The position numbers and the translations under genes are program-made. From HLUCCA09 sp038757905 (GTDB taxonomy: Bacteria > Pseudomonadota > Alphaproteobacteria > Rhodobacterales > Rhodobacteraceae): a stretch of 64,000 nucleotides of DNA. Positions 8,313 to 16,482 of the stretch are shown in pieces; position 1 is the stretch's first letter, and every line of letters starts with the position of its first letter. The stretch spans positions 9,237 to 73,236 of the forward strand of contig JBCDGG010000005.1 of the NCBI GenBank assembly GCA_038757905.1. The letters run 5' to 3'. The notes beneath the pieces were generated by a model. It did not search any database, was not told the DNA's origin, and saw only the letters and a program-made list of their open reading frames with translations.

Positions 8313-9839
8313 TCAGGCCAGGGCGTAGATATCGGAGAACTTGCGCGTCAGATGCGCGATGTAGGGCTCCGGGTCGAGCGTGCGGCCGGTCGCCTTCTCC
8401 AGTAATTCGTCGCGCGAGAAGCGGCGCCCGTGCTGTGCCACGTGCTCCGTCATCCAGGTGCGCAGGGGGGTGTATTTGCCGGCATCCAGCCCCTCCTGCA
8501 CTTCCGGAACGGCGGACGTCGCCGTCTCGAAGAGCTGTGCGGCCATGATGTTGCCGATGGTGTAATTGCAGAACGTCCCGATCTGACCGGAGGACCAGTG
8601 CACGTCCTGCAGCACGCCCTGGGCGTCGTCGGGCACGTCGACGCCGAGGTATTCCTTCATCGCCGCGTTCCACGCTTCCGGCAGGTCGGCGACCTGCAGC
8701 GAACCGTCGACCAGCTGTGCCTCCAACTCGCAGCGCAGCATGATGTGGAAGTCGTAGGTCAGCTCGTCCGCCTCCACCCGGATGAAGCTCGGCTCGGACC
8801 GGTTCACAGCGCGATAGAACTCCTCCTCCGACACGTCGTCCAGAAGGCCGGGATAGACGGCGCGGATGTCGCCCATGTGGTTGGCCCAGAACGCGCGGCT
8901 GCGCCCCACATGGTTCTCCCACAGGCGCGACTGGCTTTCATGGGCGCCGAAGCTGACGCCACCGACGGCATAGAGGCTGATGAGGTCGGTCGCGAGCGGC
9001 GTGCGGGTATAGGCCGGATCCACCCCCTGTTCGTACATGCCGTGCCCGGCCTCGTGCAGCGCCCCGAAGAGCGACATCGGCATGTAGCTCTCGGACACGC
9101 GCGTCGTGATGCGCACGTCGTTGCGCGTGAAAGAGATCTCGAAGGGGTGAACGGTCGTGTCGAGCCGCCCCCTGTCCAGATCGTAGCCGACAGTCTCGGC
9201 CATCGAGAGGGCAAAGGCCATCTGCGCGTCGGCGGGAAACCTGCGGAGCAGGAAGTCCGACCGGGGTTTCTCCGCCTCGGCGATGGCACGCACCAGCGGC
9301 AGCATCCCCTCGCGCAGGCGGGCAAACAGCGTGTCGAGCCCCGCCTTGGTTGTCCCGGGTTCGAACCGGTACATCAGCGCGTCGTAGGGGTGATCGGCAT
9401 AGCCGATGGCCTGCGCCATCTCGCGGTTGATCTCGACCATCGTGGTCAGCGCGTCGGAGAAGAGCGCAAAGTCGGCCTTTTCGCGGGCCTCGGCCCAGAC
9501 CTCATGCGCGGCGGAGCCGAGTTCCGTTTTGCGGTGCAGGAGCTCCGCCGGGATGCGCTCGTGATAGCCGATCGCTTCGCGCACCTGGGCCACGATCCGC
9601 GCCTCGGGGCTGTCCGCGGGCTTGCCGGAGACCTCCGCCTCGGCCCCCTCCAGCGCGCGCTTGGCCTCGTCGGAGCACAGCAGGTTGCGCGCCGCAACGG
9701 CGAGGGTGGCCAGCTGCTTCGAGCGGGTCTCGCTGCCGCCCTTGGGCATCATCGTGCGCGCGTCCCACGACAAGACCGAGCCGGCGTTCAGGAAGTCGTT
9801 GACCCGGCCCATAACCTCCAAAAGCGCGGCGTAGCTCAT
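8313..9839 (-). CDS. M32-family metallocarboxypeptidase (Taq-type)
   Basis: 508 residues, the usual size for M32. The zinc motif HEAGH is present in the ALHEAGHGMYEQG segment, with family motifs such as SWDA near the N-terminus and HESQSRLWEN. I chose the ATG at 9837-9839 because a GGAGG Shine-Dalgarno lies 10 bases upstream; the longer frame has no similarity. M32 enzymes trim C-terminal amino acids from peptides in the cytoplasm. It is the first gene of the leftward operon and lies under the proposed GntR operator at 9954-9964. Confidence 0.93.
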   Translation of the reverse strand: MSYAALLEVMGRVNDFLNAGSVLSWDARTMMPKGGSETRSKQLATLAVAARNLLCSDEAKRALEGAEAEVSGKPADSPEARIVAQVREAIGYHERIPAELLHRKTELGSAAHEVWAEAREKADFALFSDALTTMVEINREMAQAIGYADHPYDALMYRFEPGTTKAGLDTLFARLREGMLPLVRAIAEAEKPRSDFLLRRFPADAQMAFALSMAETVGYDLDRGRLDTTVHPFEISFTRNDVRITTRVSESYMPMSLFGALHEAGHGMYEQGVDPAYTRTPLATDLISLYAVGGVSFGAHESQSRLWENHVGRSRAFWANHMGDIRAVYPGLLDDVSEEEFYRAVNRSEPSFIRVEADELTYDFHIMLRCELEAQLVDGSLQVADLPEAWNAAMKEYLGVDVPDDAQGVLQDVHWSSGQIGTFCNYTIGNIMAAQLFETATSAVPEVQEGLDAGKYTPLRTWMTEHVAQHGRRFSRDELLEKATGRTLDPEPYIAHLTRKFSDIYALA

Positions 9840-9941
9840 CGCGAAAAAGCCTCCTTCACAGCAGCTAAGGGCATTCCGGCAGCGGGCCGGACGGGGCGCC
9901 TGCACGGTGCTTGACACGCACTATTGCGCGTGCGACGGATC

Positions 9942-9964
9942 TCGACAAGCACAATGTCGACAAT
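9942..9964. promoter_or_regulatory. Proposed GntR/FCD operator between the two main divergent operons
   Basis: The palindrome ATGTCGACAAT lies at 9954-9964, with a related half-site TCGACAAG at 9942-9949 whose centre is 15 bases away. The same core (TTGTCGACA) recurs at 21592-21600 and 23825-23833, in front of the other units of this locus. FCD-type GntR regulators typically bind short TTGT-N2-ACAA palindromes. On the complement strand TTGTCG-N17-AATAGT overlaps this region and could be the leftward promoter. Regulator assignment is inference. Confidence 0.6.
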
Positions 9965-10046
9965 CTACTGATGGCAAGCCGCTCCGGGCGAGTCAAACCA
10001 AATCACCGCCCATTGCGCCGCGGTTCACGCGGGAAAGGAGGCCGCA

Positions 10047-10925
10047 TTGACGGGATCAGAAGGCCATTCTCTGGCCACGAACGAAAGCACGTTGGTCGAA
10101 ATGGCGGTGTCCGCCATTGTGACGACACCGGCCGTGCGCCCGGGCCAGTACATCCCCCATCCCGATGGCACGGGTGCGGTTCTGCCGGGCATGTACGGGA
10201 TCACCTACAACGTGCGCTGCGGCGACCGGGCCTTTGGTTGGGCCGGCGATCATGTCGAGCCCGGCGTGTCCATCGACGATGACGGGCATTCCGGCCGCCA
10301 CCACGCGCTGCACTACCTCAACTGCATCGGCAACGACGCCATGGTCACCTCCGGCATGGCCGCGGGCGCCACGGGGACGGTGATCGGGGAACATGCCCGC
10401 ATCCTCGTGCAGTTCGACGCCGAGGCCCATGCCCTTATGGCGCCGGGCGACCGGGTTCAGGTGATGACCAGGGGCCAGGGCCTGACGCTGCGCGACTATT
10501 CGGGCGTCGCGCTCAAGAAGATGAGCCCGCGCCTGTTTCACGCCATGGGCATCACCGAGGCCGACGGGCGGCTGCAGGTGAAAGCCGCCGTCGAACTGCC
10601 GATCCGCATCATGGGATCGGGGGCGGAGCTGAACTCCGAATATGTCGATCAGGATCTGATGTCGGGCGACCGGGCGCTGATGGCAGAGTTGGGGATCGAC
10701 AAGATGCGGCTGGGCGACATTATCGCGATCCGCCATGCCGATCATCACTGGGGCCGCTCCTATCGCGAGGGCGCCGTGTCGATCTGCATCTGCATCCATG
10801 GCGACAGCATCATGACGGGCCATGGCCCCGGCATCCTGACGCTGATGACCGCGCGCGCGGGCGAGATCGACTTCACCCTCGATCCGTCCGCCAATCTTGC
10901 CGACCTCCTCAAGCTGGGAGCCTGA
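10047..10925 (+). CDS. DUF4438 family protein (copy 1)
   Basis: 292 residues from a TTG start that has AGGAGG five bases upstream. The protein resembles the DUF4438 family as I recall it: an N-terminal all-beta segment with GITYNVRCGDRAFGWAGDHVEPGVS, a middle RLGDI-IAI-D segment and a C-terminal HGDSIMTGHGPGILTLMT segment. No enzyme activity is known to me for this family. No signal peptide is seen. It is the first gene of the rightward operon, followed after three bases by a paralogue, suggesting a two-subunit complex. The CICIHGDS segment is the most enzyme-like patch. Confidence 0.78.
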   Translation: MTGSEGHSLATNESTLVEMAVSAIVTTPAVRPGQYIPHPDGTGAVLPGMYGITYNVRCGDRAFGWAGDHVEPGVSIDDDGHSGRHHALHYLNCIGNDAMVTSGMAAGATGTVIGEHARILVQFDAEAHALMAPGDRVQVMTRGQGLTLRDYSGVALKKMSPRLFHAMGITEADGRLQVKAAVELPIRIMGSGAELNSEYVDQDLMSGDRALMAELGIDKMRLGDIIAIRHADHHWGRSYREGAVSICICIHGDSIMTGHGPGILTLMTARAGEIDFTLDPSANLADLLKLGA

Positions 10926-10928
10926 CCC

Positions 10929-11807
10929 ATGAGTGTTGCCACCAACGCCGCCGATATCGTCTGTGTCTCCGTCGCCGGAAAGGTCGCGAACCCGGTCCTG
11001 TCGGGTCTGCCTGCCGAGCCCTACCGGCTCGACGCCGATGGCCGCGCCTTCCTGTGGCCGACCTTCGGCGGCATCGTCTACAACGTCTCCTGTGGGGACA
11101 GCGCGTTCGGTTGGTCGGGCGATTGCGTGCATCCCTCGGTCAGCATCTCGCACCCCGACGCCAACAAGAACCGCGGGCTCAACGTCTTTGCCTGCGTGGG
11201 AAATGAGGCAATGATCGTGAGCGGGGCGGCGAAGGGCGAAAAGGGCGTCGTCACCGGCAAGTCCGGCCGCTTCTCCGAACAGGTGATCATTCATTTCCCC
11301 GTAGATGTGCGCCGCAAGATCGCGGTGGACGATCAGATCCTCGTCAAAGCCGAGGGGGTGGGGCTGGCATTGCCGGAGTTTCCGGAGATCACGTTCAAAT
11401 CCCTCTCGCCCGCCTTGTTCGACGCGCTGCCCAAGACGGTGGAAGACGGTGTGCTGAAGATGGGCGTCACCGCCTCCGTCCCGCCGCATATGATCGGGGC
11501 CGGGCTGGGCCTGACCTCCGAAGGCGGCTCGCTGCATATCCAGTCGACCGACCGTGCGGAGCTTGCCGCGCAAGGGCTCGACAAGCTGCGCCTTGGCGAC
11601 GTGGTCGCGCTCCAGGACACCGACAGCCGCTACAACCACGGCTATCTGCGCGGCGCGATGAGCATCGGCATCGTCGGGCAGACGGACGGGCCGCGCGCGG
11701 GCTACGGCCCGGGCCTGACCATCGTGATGACGTCGCCCACGGGGCAGCTCGGCTCCCATGCCGCGCCGGAGGCCAACATCGCCGACATCCTCGGCCTGAC
11801 GGCATGA
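10929..11807 (+). CDS. DUF4438 family protein (copy 2)
   Basis: 292 residues, the same length as copy 1 and clearly paralogous (GIVYNVSCGDSAFGWSGDCVHPSVS against GITYNVRCGDRAFGWAGDH). The KLRLGDVVALQD segment and C-terminal GYGPGLTIVMTS are conserved, but the HGDS of copy 1 is replaced by GQTDGP. One copy may therefore have lost a catalytic or binding function, or the two may form a heteromer. The stop overlaps the next start (ATGA). Function unknown. Confidence 0.78.
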   Translation: MSVATNAADIVCVSVAGKVANPVLSGLPAEPYRLDADGRAFLWPTFGGIVYNVSCGDSAFGWSGDCVHPSVSISHPDANKNRGLNVFACVGNEAMIVSGAAKGEKGVVTGKSGRFSEQVIIHFPVDVRRKIAVDDQILVKAEGVGLALPEFPEITFKSLSPALFDALPKTVEDGVLKMGVTASVPPHMIGAGLGLTSEGGSLHIQSTDRAELAAQGLDKLRLGDVVALQDTDSRYNHGYLRGAMSIGIVGQTDGPRAGYGPGLTIVMTSPTGQLGSHAAPEANIADILGLTA

Positions 11808-12892
11808 GCCAACGGATCCCCATGACGAACGTGGACCGCGCGCAATTGCGGTCCTTTGTGGCGGAGGGGTTCGAGGCGCTGGGCCTGACGGCAGAGGATG
11901 CAGGGATCTTCGCCGATGCGCTGATCTTTTCCGAGTTGCGGTTTCATCCGGGGCAGGGGCAGGGCGTGGCCCGTCTCCGCCGGTATCAGGAGCGGATCGG
12001 CAAGGGCGAGGTCGATCCCCGCGCGGGGTGGTCCGTCGTCAAGGAGGGGCAGGCGCTGGCGCTGGTGGACGCCCATAACGGGATCGGCACGGTCGCAGCG
12101 GCCAAGGCCATGCGGCTGGCCATCGACAAGGCGAAAGAGGGTGGAATCGGCACGGTCATCGTGCGCAACTCCACCCATTTCGGCTCCAGCGCGGTCCATG
12201 CCTGCCAAGCGCTCGATCACGGCTGCCTTGGCGTCGCGATGACCAATGCGGGCCCGGAAATGGCGCCCTGGGGCGGGCGCGAAGGGGTGACCGGCACCAA
12301 CCCGTGGTCCATCGCCGCCCCGTCGGACAAGGGCTTTCCGGTGGTGCTCGACATCGCTCTGACGACCGCCGGCAAGGGCATGATGAAGTGGCACGCACGC
12401 GAGGGGCGCCCCATGCCACTCGACTGGGCGCTGACGCCCGAGGGCGAGGAAACCGATGATCCCGCCGCCGCAATGGCGGGCGCATTGCTGGGGATCGGCG
12501 GGCACAAGGGATACGGGCTCGCCTTCGTGACCGAGGCGCTGACCGGGGTTCTGTCGGGCGGCGGCTTCGGCCTGACGCCCTATGCCGATCCCAAGAAGCT
12601 GGATGTCTCCCATTGTCTGCAGGCCATCGACATCTCGTGGTTCATGGACCCGGCCGACTATGCCCAGCGCATGGGCGCGTTCGTGGACATGTGCAAATCG
12701 CGCGCGCTGCGCCCCGGGTTCGACGAGATCCTCGTGCCGGGCGAGCAGGAGGCGCGGCGCATCGCGGCGAAATCGGCCGCCGGCGTTCCGCTCGACGACC
12801 TCGTCCTGGCGGACCTGCAGGCGCTCGGTGCGGAGCTTGGCCTGAAGACGACGCTCGACCCTTTGGGCGTCTATACCGGGGCCACCCTATGA
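11804..12892 (+). CDS. Malate/L-lactate/ureidoglycolate dehydrogenase family oxidoreductase (Ldh/AllD type)
   Basis: 362 residues of the Ldh_2 fold, an NAD(P)-dependent 2-hydroxy-acid dehydrogenase family distinct from Rossmann LDHs. Typical segments are HFGSSAVHACQALDHGCLGVAMTN, the TNPWSIAAPS motif and GIGGHKGYGLAFVTEAL near the C-terminus. Members include malate dehydrogenase, sulfolactate dehydrogenase and ureidoglycolate dehydrogenase (AllD). With AllA-, AllB- and PuuE-like genes in the locus, an AllD-like role is attractive but unproven. The start at 11804 overlaps the upstream stop; an internal ATG at 11822 is the alternative. Confidence 0.9.
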   Translation: MSQRIPMTNVDRAQLRSFVAEGFEALGLTAEDAGIFADALIFSELRFHPGQGQGVARLRRYQERIGKGEVDPRAGWSVVKEGQALALVDAHNGIGTVAAAKAMRLAIDKAKEGGIGTVIVRNSTHFGSSAVHACQALDHGCLGVAMTNAGPEMAPWGGREGVTGTNPWSIAAPSDKGFPVVLDIALTTAGKGMMKWHAREGRPMPLDWALTPEGEETDDPAAAMAGALLGIGGHKGYGLAFVTEALTGVLSGGGFGLTPYADPKKLDVSHCLQAIDISWFMDPADYAQRMGAFVDMCKSRALRPGFDEILVPGEQEARRIAAKSAAGVPLDDLVLADLQALGAELGLKTTLDPLGVYTGATL

Positions 12893-12902
12893 GCCCCCAT
12901 CC

Positions 12903-14063
12903 GTGACGGAGCTGCGCCCCCTCCCGCCCGCGTTCTTCGCCCGCGCCCGCGACCGACTGCGCGCCCGGGCCGTTGCGGCGGGGCTCGACGGGCTGCTTCT
13001 TCTGCGCGCGCCGAACCTGGCCTACGCGACCGGGCTGTTCCTGTCCGCCAACGAGCGCCCGATGGGCGTGTGGCTGCCGGTGGCGGGCGCGCCGATCCTG
13101 ATGCTGCCGGATCTGGAGCGCGAGAACGCCGAAGGCACCGGGCTGACGGATCTGCGTTTCTATGACGAGTTTCCGGGCGACGTGCCGCCCGTCCTGTGGA
13201 TGCTGGACCAGATCGGACAGAAGGCCATCGCCGTCGACCAGCTCGACGCCGCGCTCCTCGACGCGGCGCGGGCGCGTCTGAAACGGCTGGATCTGGTGGA
13301 TCACGCCATGGCGGCGCGCGCGGTGAAGGAGCCCGAGGAGATCGCCCTGACCCGCGAGGCGGCGAGGTTTGCCGATCTCTTCCTGACACGCCTGCATCGC
13401 GCCGCGGCCGACATCATCGCCCAGGGCGGGACGGAGGCCGATCTGATGGCCGACGCCATGGCCCATGCCCGCGCCGCCCTGATGGACACCCACAAGGCGG
13501 CTTTTGCGGGCACGCCCATGGGCATCACCGCCTCGGTCCATTCCGGGCCGCGTGCCGCCTTGCCCCACGGCGCCGTTCTGGAACGCCAGCCGCGCGCGGG
13601 CGAAACCCTGATCGCCGGGATCGGCGCCAGCCTCGGCGGCTATCACGCCGAGAGCGGCGCGACCTTCACGCTGGGCGGACAGACAGCCGAGCAAACGCGG
13701 ATCATGCGCGCCATGGCGGCGTGCAACGATGCGGCCATCGCCGCCTGCGCGCGCGGCGTGGCGTGCCGGGAGGCCAACACCGACGCGATGGCGGCCTTGC
13801 ACGAGGCCGGTCTGGGCGAGGCCATCCGGCACCGCATCGGCCACGGGATGGGGCTGGAAGGGCACGAGGCCCCCTGGCTCGCGCCCGGGGACGACACGCG
13901 GATCGCCACAGGCATGGTCTTTTCGAACGAACCCGGCATCTACCGTCCGGGCCTGGACGGCTATCGCACCATCAACACCATGATCGTCACCGAAACGGGG
14001 GTCGACGTTCCGTCCCGTTTCCAGTCCGACACGCCCATCGCGGCGCGTGTCATCCCACTCTGA
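12903..14063 (+). CDS. M24-family (creatinase/prolidase-like) protein with degraded metal site
   Basis: 386 residues from a GTG start: creatinase N-terminal domain (about 10-140) followed by a pita-bread domain. Aligned by eye to the five metal ligands of Xaa-Pro aminopeptidases (D, D, H, E, E), this protein has Gly239 and Glu250 (in GYHAESGATF) for the two Asp, keeps His314 and Glu343 (NEPGIY), and has Ile357 where the last Glu should be. It is therefore unlikely to be a two-metal aminopeptidase. Creatinase is a metal-free enzyme of the same fold, so a metal-independent amide or ureide hydrolase is possible. Confidence 0.85.
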   Translation: MTELRPLPPAFFARARDRLRARAVAAGLDGLLLLRAPNLAYATGLFLSANERPMGVWLPVAGAPILMLPDLERENAEGTGLTDLRFYDEFPGDVPPVLWMLDQIGQKAIAVDQLDAALLDAARARLKRLDLVDHAMAARAVKEPEEIALTREAARFADLFLTRLHRAAADIIAQGGTEADLMADAMAHARAALMDTHKAAFAGTPMGITASVHSGPRAALPHGAVLERQPRAGETLIAGIGASLGGYHAESGATFTLGGQTAEQTRIMRAMAACNDAAIAACARGVACREANTDAMAALHEAGLGEAIRHRIGHGMGLEGHEAPWLAPGDDTRIATGMVFSNEPGIYRPGLDGYRTINTMIVTETGVDVPSRFQSDTPIAARVIPL

Positions 14064-14073
14064 GGAGGCCCCG

Positions 14074-15300
14074 ATGCCCGAACCGCCCGCCTGGCACTAT
14101 CAGAAGATCACCAAGCCGATGTTCGAGGCTGCCCCGGTCGATACGGTGTTCTTCGGGCGCGTCCTGACCGCGGTGGGCGACGAGATCATCGAAGTCGGGT
14201 TCGTGCACCTGAAGGACGGCAAGATCGCCGCGGTCGGCGCCCGGTCGGACGCGCCTGAAGGGGCCGAGACGGTCGAGACGCATGGCAAGACCCTGATGCC
14301 CGGCATGATGAACTCCCACGCGCATCTGAGCTGGGACGGCATCCACGAACTGAGCCAGCAAAGCATGTTCGACGCGCCGGAGATCCGCGCCTACAAGGCG
14401 GCGGGCAACATGATCAAGAGCCTGCGCGCCGGGATCACCCTGGTGCGCGATCTGGGGGTCCACAACGCCAACCTCTTCGCCAAGCAGGCCGTGGCGCAGG
14501 GCATCTTTCCCGGGCCGCGCCTGCTCGTCTCGGGCGAGGCGATCATCCAGACAGGCGGCCACACCTACTGGGTCTGTCGCGAGGCCTCCGGCGCCGACGA
14601 GATGCGCCGCGCCGTGCGCGAACAGGTCAAGGGCGGGGCGGATCTCATCAAGATCATGGCCTGTCACGACACGCTGGAGTTCACCGACGAGGAACTGCAT
14701 GCGGTCATCGACGAGGCCCATCGCAACCGCATCCCGATCACCGCCCACGCCACCTACAACGACTGCATCAAGCGGGTGGCGGAGTTCGGGATCGACTGTA
14801 TCGAGCATGGCGGCTCGATGACCGACGAGACGATCCAGGTGCTGCTCGACCGCAAGCTTCCGGTCGTCACCACGTTCTCGGCGCTTGTGATACAGGCCAA
14901 CGAAGAGATCGCGCGCGCTTTCGGCATCCCCGAATGGAAGATCGCGGAGCGCAAGAAGGCCGTCGCCGACAAGACCCGCTTCGACGGGCTGGTGCGGGCG
15001 TCGAAGGCCGGCGTGCCCATCGTCTTCGGAACCGACGCGGGCAGCCCGGCGGTGGAGCACGACCGGATCGTGCCGGAGCTGGGCTTCATGGTCGAGGTCG
15101 GCGTCTGCCCCGACAACATGGATGCGCTGCGGGCGATTACGGCCCGCGCGGCGGTGCTGAACGGCTTTGGCGATACGCTGGGCACGCTGGAGGCCGGTAA
15201 GCTCGGCGACATGATCGTGGTCGACGGCAAGCCCGATCAGGATCTTGCGGCGCTAGAGCGGGTCGAGATGACGTTCATCGACGGCAAGAGGATGCACTGA
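14074..15300 (+). CDS. Metal-dependent amidohydrolase (imidazolonepropionase/prolidase-like)
   Basis: 408 residues. All expected ligands of the binuclear amidohydrolase site are visible: HxH in NSHAHLSWDG, a Lys for carboxylation in DLIKIMACHD, His in ITAHATYND, His in CIEHGGSM and Asp in VFGTDAGSP. The subgroup resembles Xaa-Pro/Xaa-Arg dipeptidase-type amidohydrolases. I chose the ATG at 14074 because GAGGAGG precedes it; the longer frame begins inside the M24 gene. It directly abuts the aminotransferase start at 15301. Probable substrate: an N-acylated amino acid or dipeptide. Confidence 0.9.
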   Translation: MPEPPAWHYQKITKPMFEAAPVDTVFFGRVLTAVGDEIIEVGFVHLKDGKIAAVGARSDAPEGAETVETHGKTLMPGMMNSHAHLSWDGIHELSQQSMFDAPEIRAYKAAGNMIKSLRAGITLVRDLGVHNANLFAKQAVAQGIFPGPRLLVSGEAIIQTGGHTYWVCREASGADEMRRAVREQVKGGADLIKIMACHDTLEFTDEELHAVIDEAHRNRIPITAHATYNDCIKRVAEFGIDCIEHGGSMTDETIQVLLDRKLPVVTTFSALVIQANEEIARAFGIPEWKIAERKKAVADKTRFDGLVRASKAGVPIVFGTDAGSPAVEHDRIVPELGFMVEVGVCPDNMDALRAITARAAVLNGFGDTLGTLEAGKLGDMIVVDGKPDQDLAALERVEMTFIDGKRMH

Positions 15301-16482
15301 ATGTCTGTTCTGGCTGACCGCACCGCCCCCCGCATCACCGAGGAAGACGGCGCCTTTCGCACCAAGATGCTGGGCATCGCGGCGGGCCTCGACGGCGTGA
15401 TCGCGATGGGGCGGGGCGACCCGGACTTTCACACGCCCAAACACATCGTGGAGGCCGCCAAGGCCGCGCTCGACGCCAATGCGCATCACTATACCGGGCC
15501 GACCGGGATCCCGGAGTTGCGGGAGGCCATCGCGGGCGATCTGCGGGCGACCTACGGGCTCGATTACACCGCAGGCGAGATCGTGGTGACGGCCGGCGTG
15601 CAGGAAAGCATCATGCTGACGATGCTCGGCCTTTGTGCGCCCGGGGACGAGGTCCTAATCACCTCCCCCCGCTTCACGACCTACGACACCGCCGTGCAGA
15701 TGTGCGACGGCGTGCCGATCCCGGTGCCCACGTTCGAAAAGGACGATTTCGCCCTCGACGTGGCCGAAATCGAGAAGCGGATCACCGACAAGACGCGGAT
15801 GTTCATCCTCGTCTCCCCCAACAACCCCACGGGCGCCGTCACCCCGCCCGACGCGATCCGCGCCATCGCGGATCTGGCCGTCAGGCACGACATCCTGATC
15901 GTGGCCGACGAGATCTACGCCAAGCTGATCTATCCGCCGCACGCGCACCTCTCCATCGCCACGCTGCCGGGGATGAAGGAGCGCACGATCACGCTCAACG
16001 GCTTCTCCAAGACCTACGCGATGACGGGCTGGCGCGTGGGCTACCTGGCGGCACCGGCCGATTTCGTCGAGAAGGTCACCGAGCCCCGGCACACCCTGTC
16101 GATCAACACGTGCACGGTGTCGCAGCACGCGGCGCTCGCCGCACTCACCGGCCCGCAGGACGAGATCGACGGGCACTTCGCGGCCTATGCCGAACGGCGG
16201 GCCTATCTGATGGAGGCCCTGACCGAGGCGGACCTCAGCTACGGCGCTCCGGGCGGCGCGTTCTACATCTACACCAATATCTCGTCGACGGGCATGACTG
16301 CCAAGCCGTTCTGCGAGGCGCTGCTGCGCGAGGCGCGGGTGCTCGTGCTGCCCGGCGACATGTTCGGCGACCCCGAGAGCAACTACATCCGCATCGGCTA
16401 TCTCCAGCCGCTCGACACGATCAAGGAGGCCATGGAGCGCATCGCCGCGTTCATGGCCAGGCACCGGGGAGACGCCGCATGA
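15301..16482 (+). CDS. PLP-dependent class I/II aminotransferase (copy 2)
   Basis: 393 residues with SPNNPTGAV, ADEIYAKL, the PLP-lysine motif NGFSKTYAMTGWR and the carboxylate-binding Arg in YIRIGY. It starts one base after the amidohydrolase stop and overlaps the next gene by ATGA. Paralogous to the aminotransferase at 7100-8299 in the divergent operon; both share MGRGDPD and the SQHAALAA segment, so they probably arose by duplication and may take two different amino acids from the same substrate. Confidence 0.92.
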   Translation: MSVLADRTAPRITEEDGAFRTKMLGIAAGLDGVIAMGRGDPDFHTPKHIVEAAKAALDANAHHYTGPTGIPELREAIAGDLRATYGLDYTAGEIVVTAGVQESIMLTMLGLCAPGDEVLITSPRFTTYDTAVQMCDGVPIPVPTFEKDDFALDVAEIEKRITDKTRMFILVSPNNPTGAVTPPDAIRAIADLAVRHDILIVADEIYAKLIYPPHAHLSIATLPGMKERTITLNGFSKTYAMTGWRVGYLAAPADFVEKVTEPRHTLSINTCTVSQHAALAALTGPQDEIDGHFAAYAERRAYLMEALTEADLSYGAPGGAFYIYTNISSTGMTAKPFCEALLREARVLVLPGDMFGDPESNYIRIGYLQPLDTIKEAMERIAAFMARHRGDAA

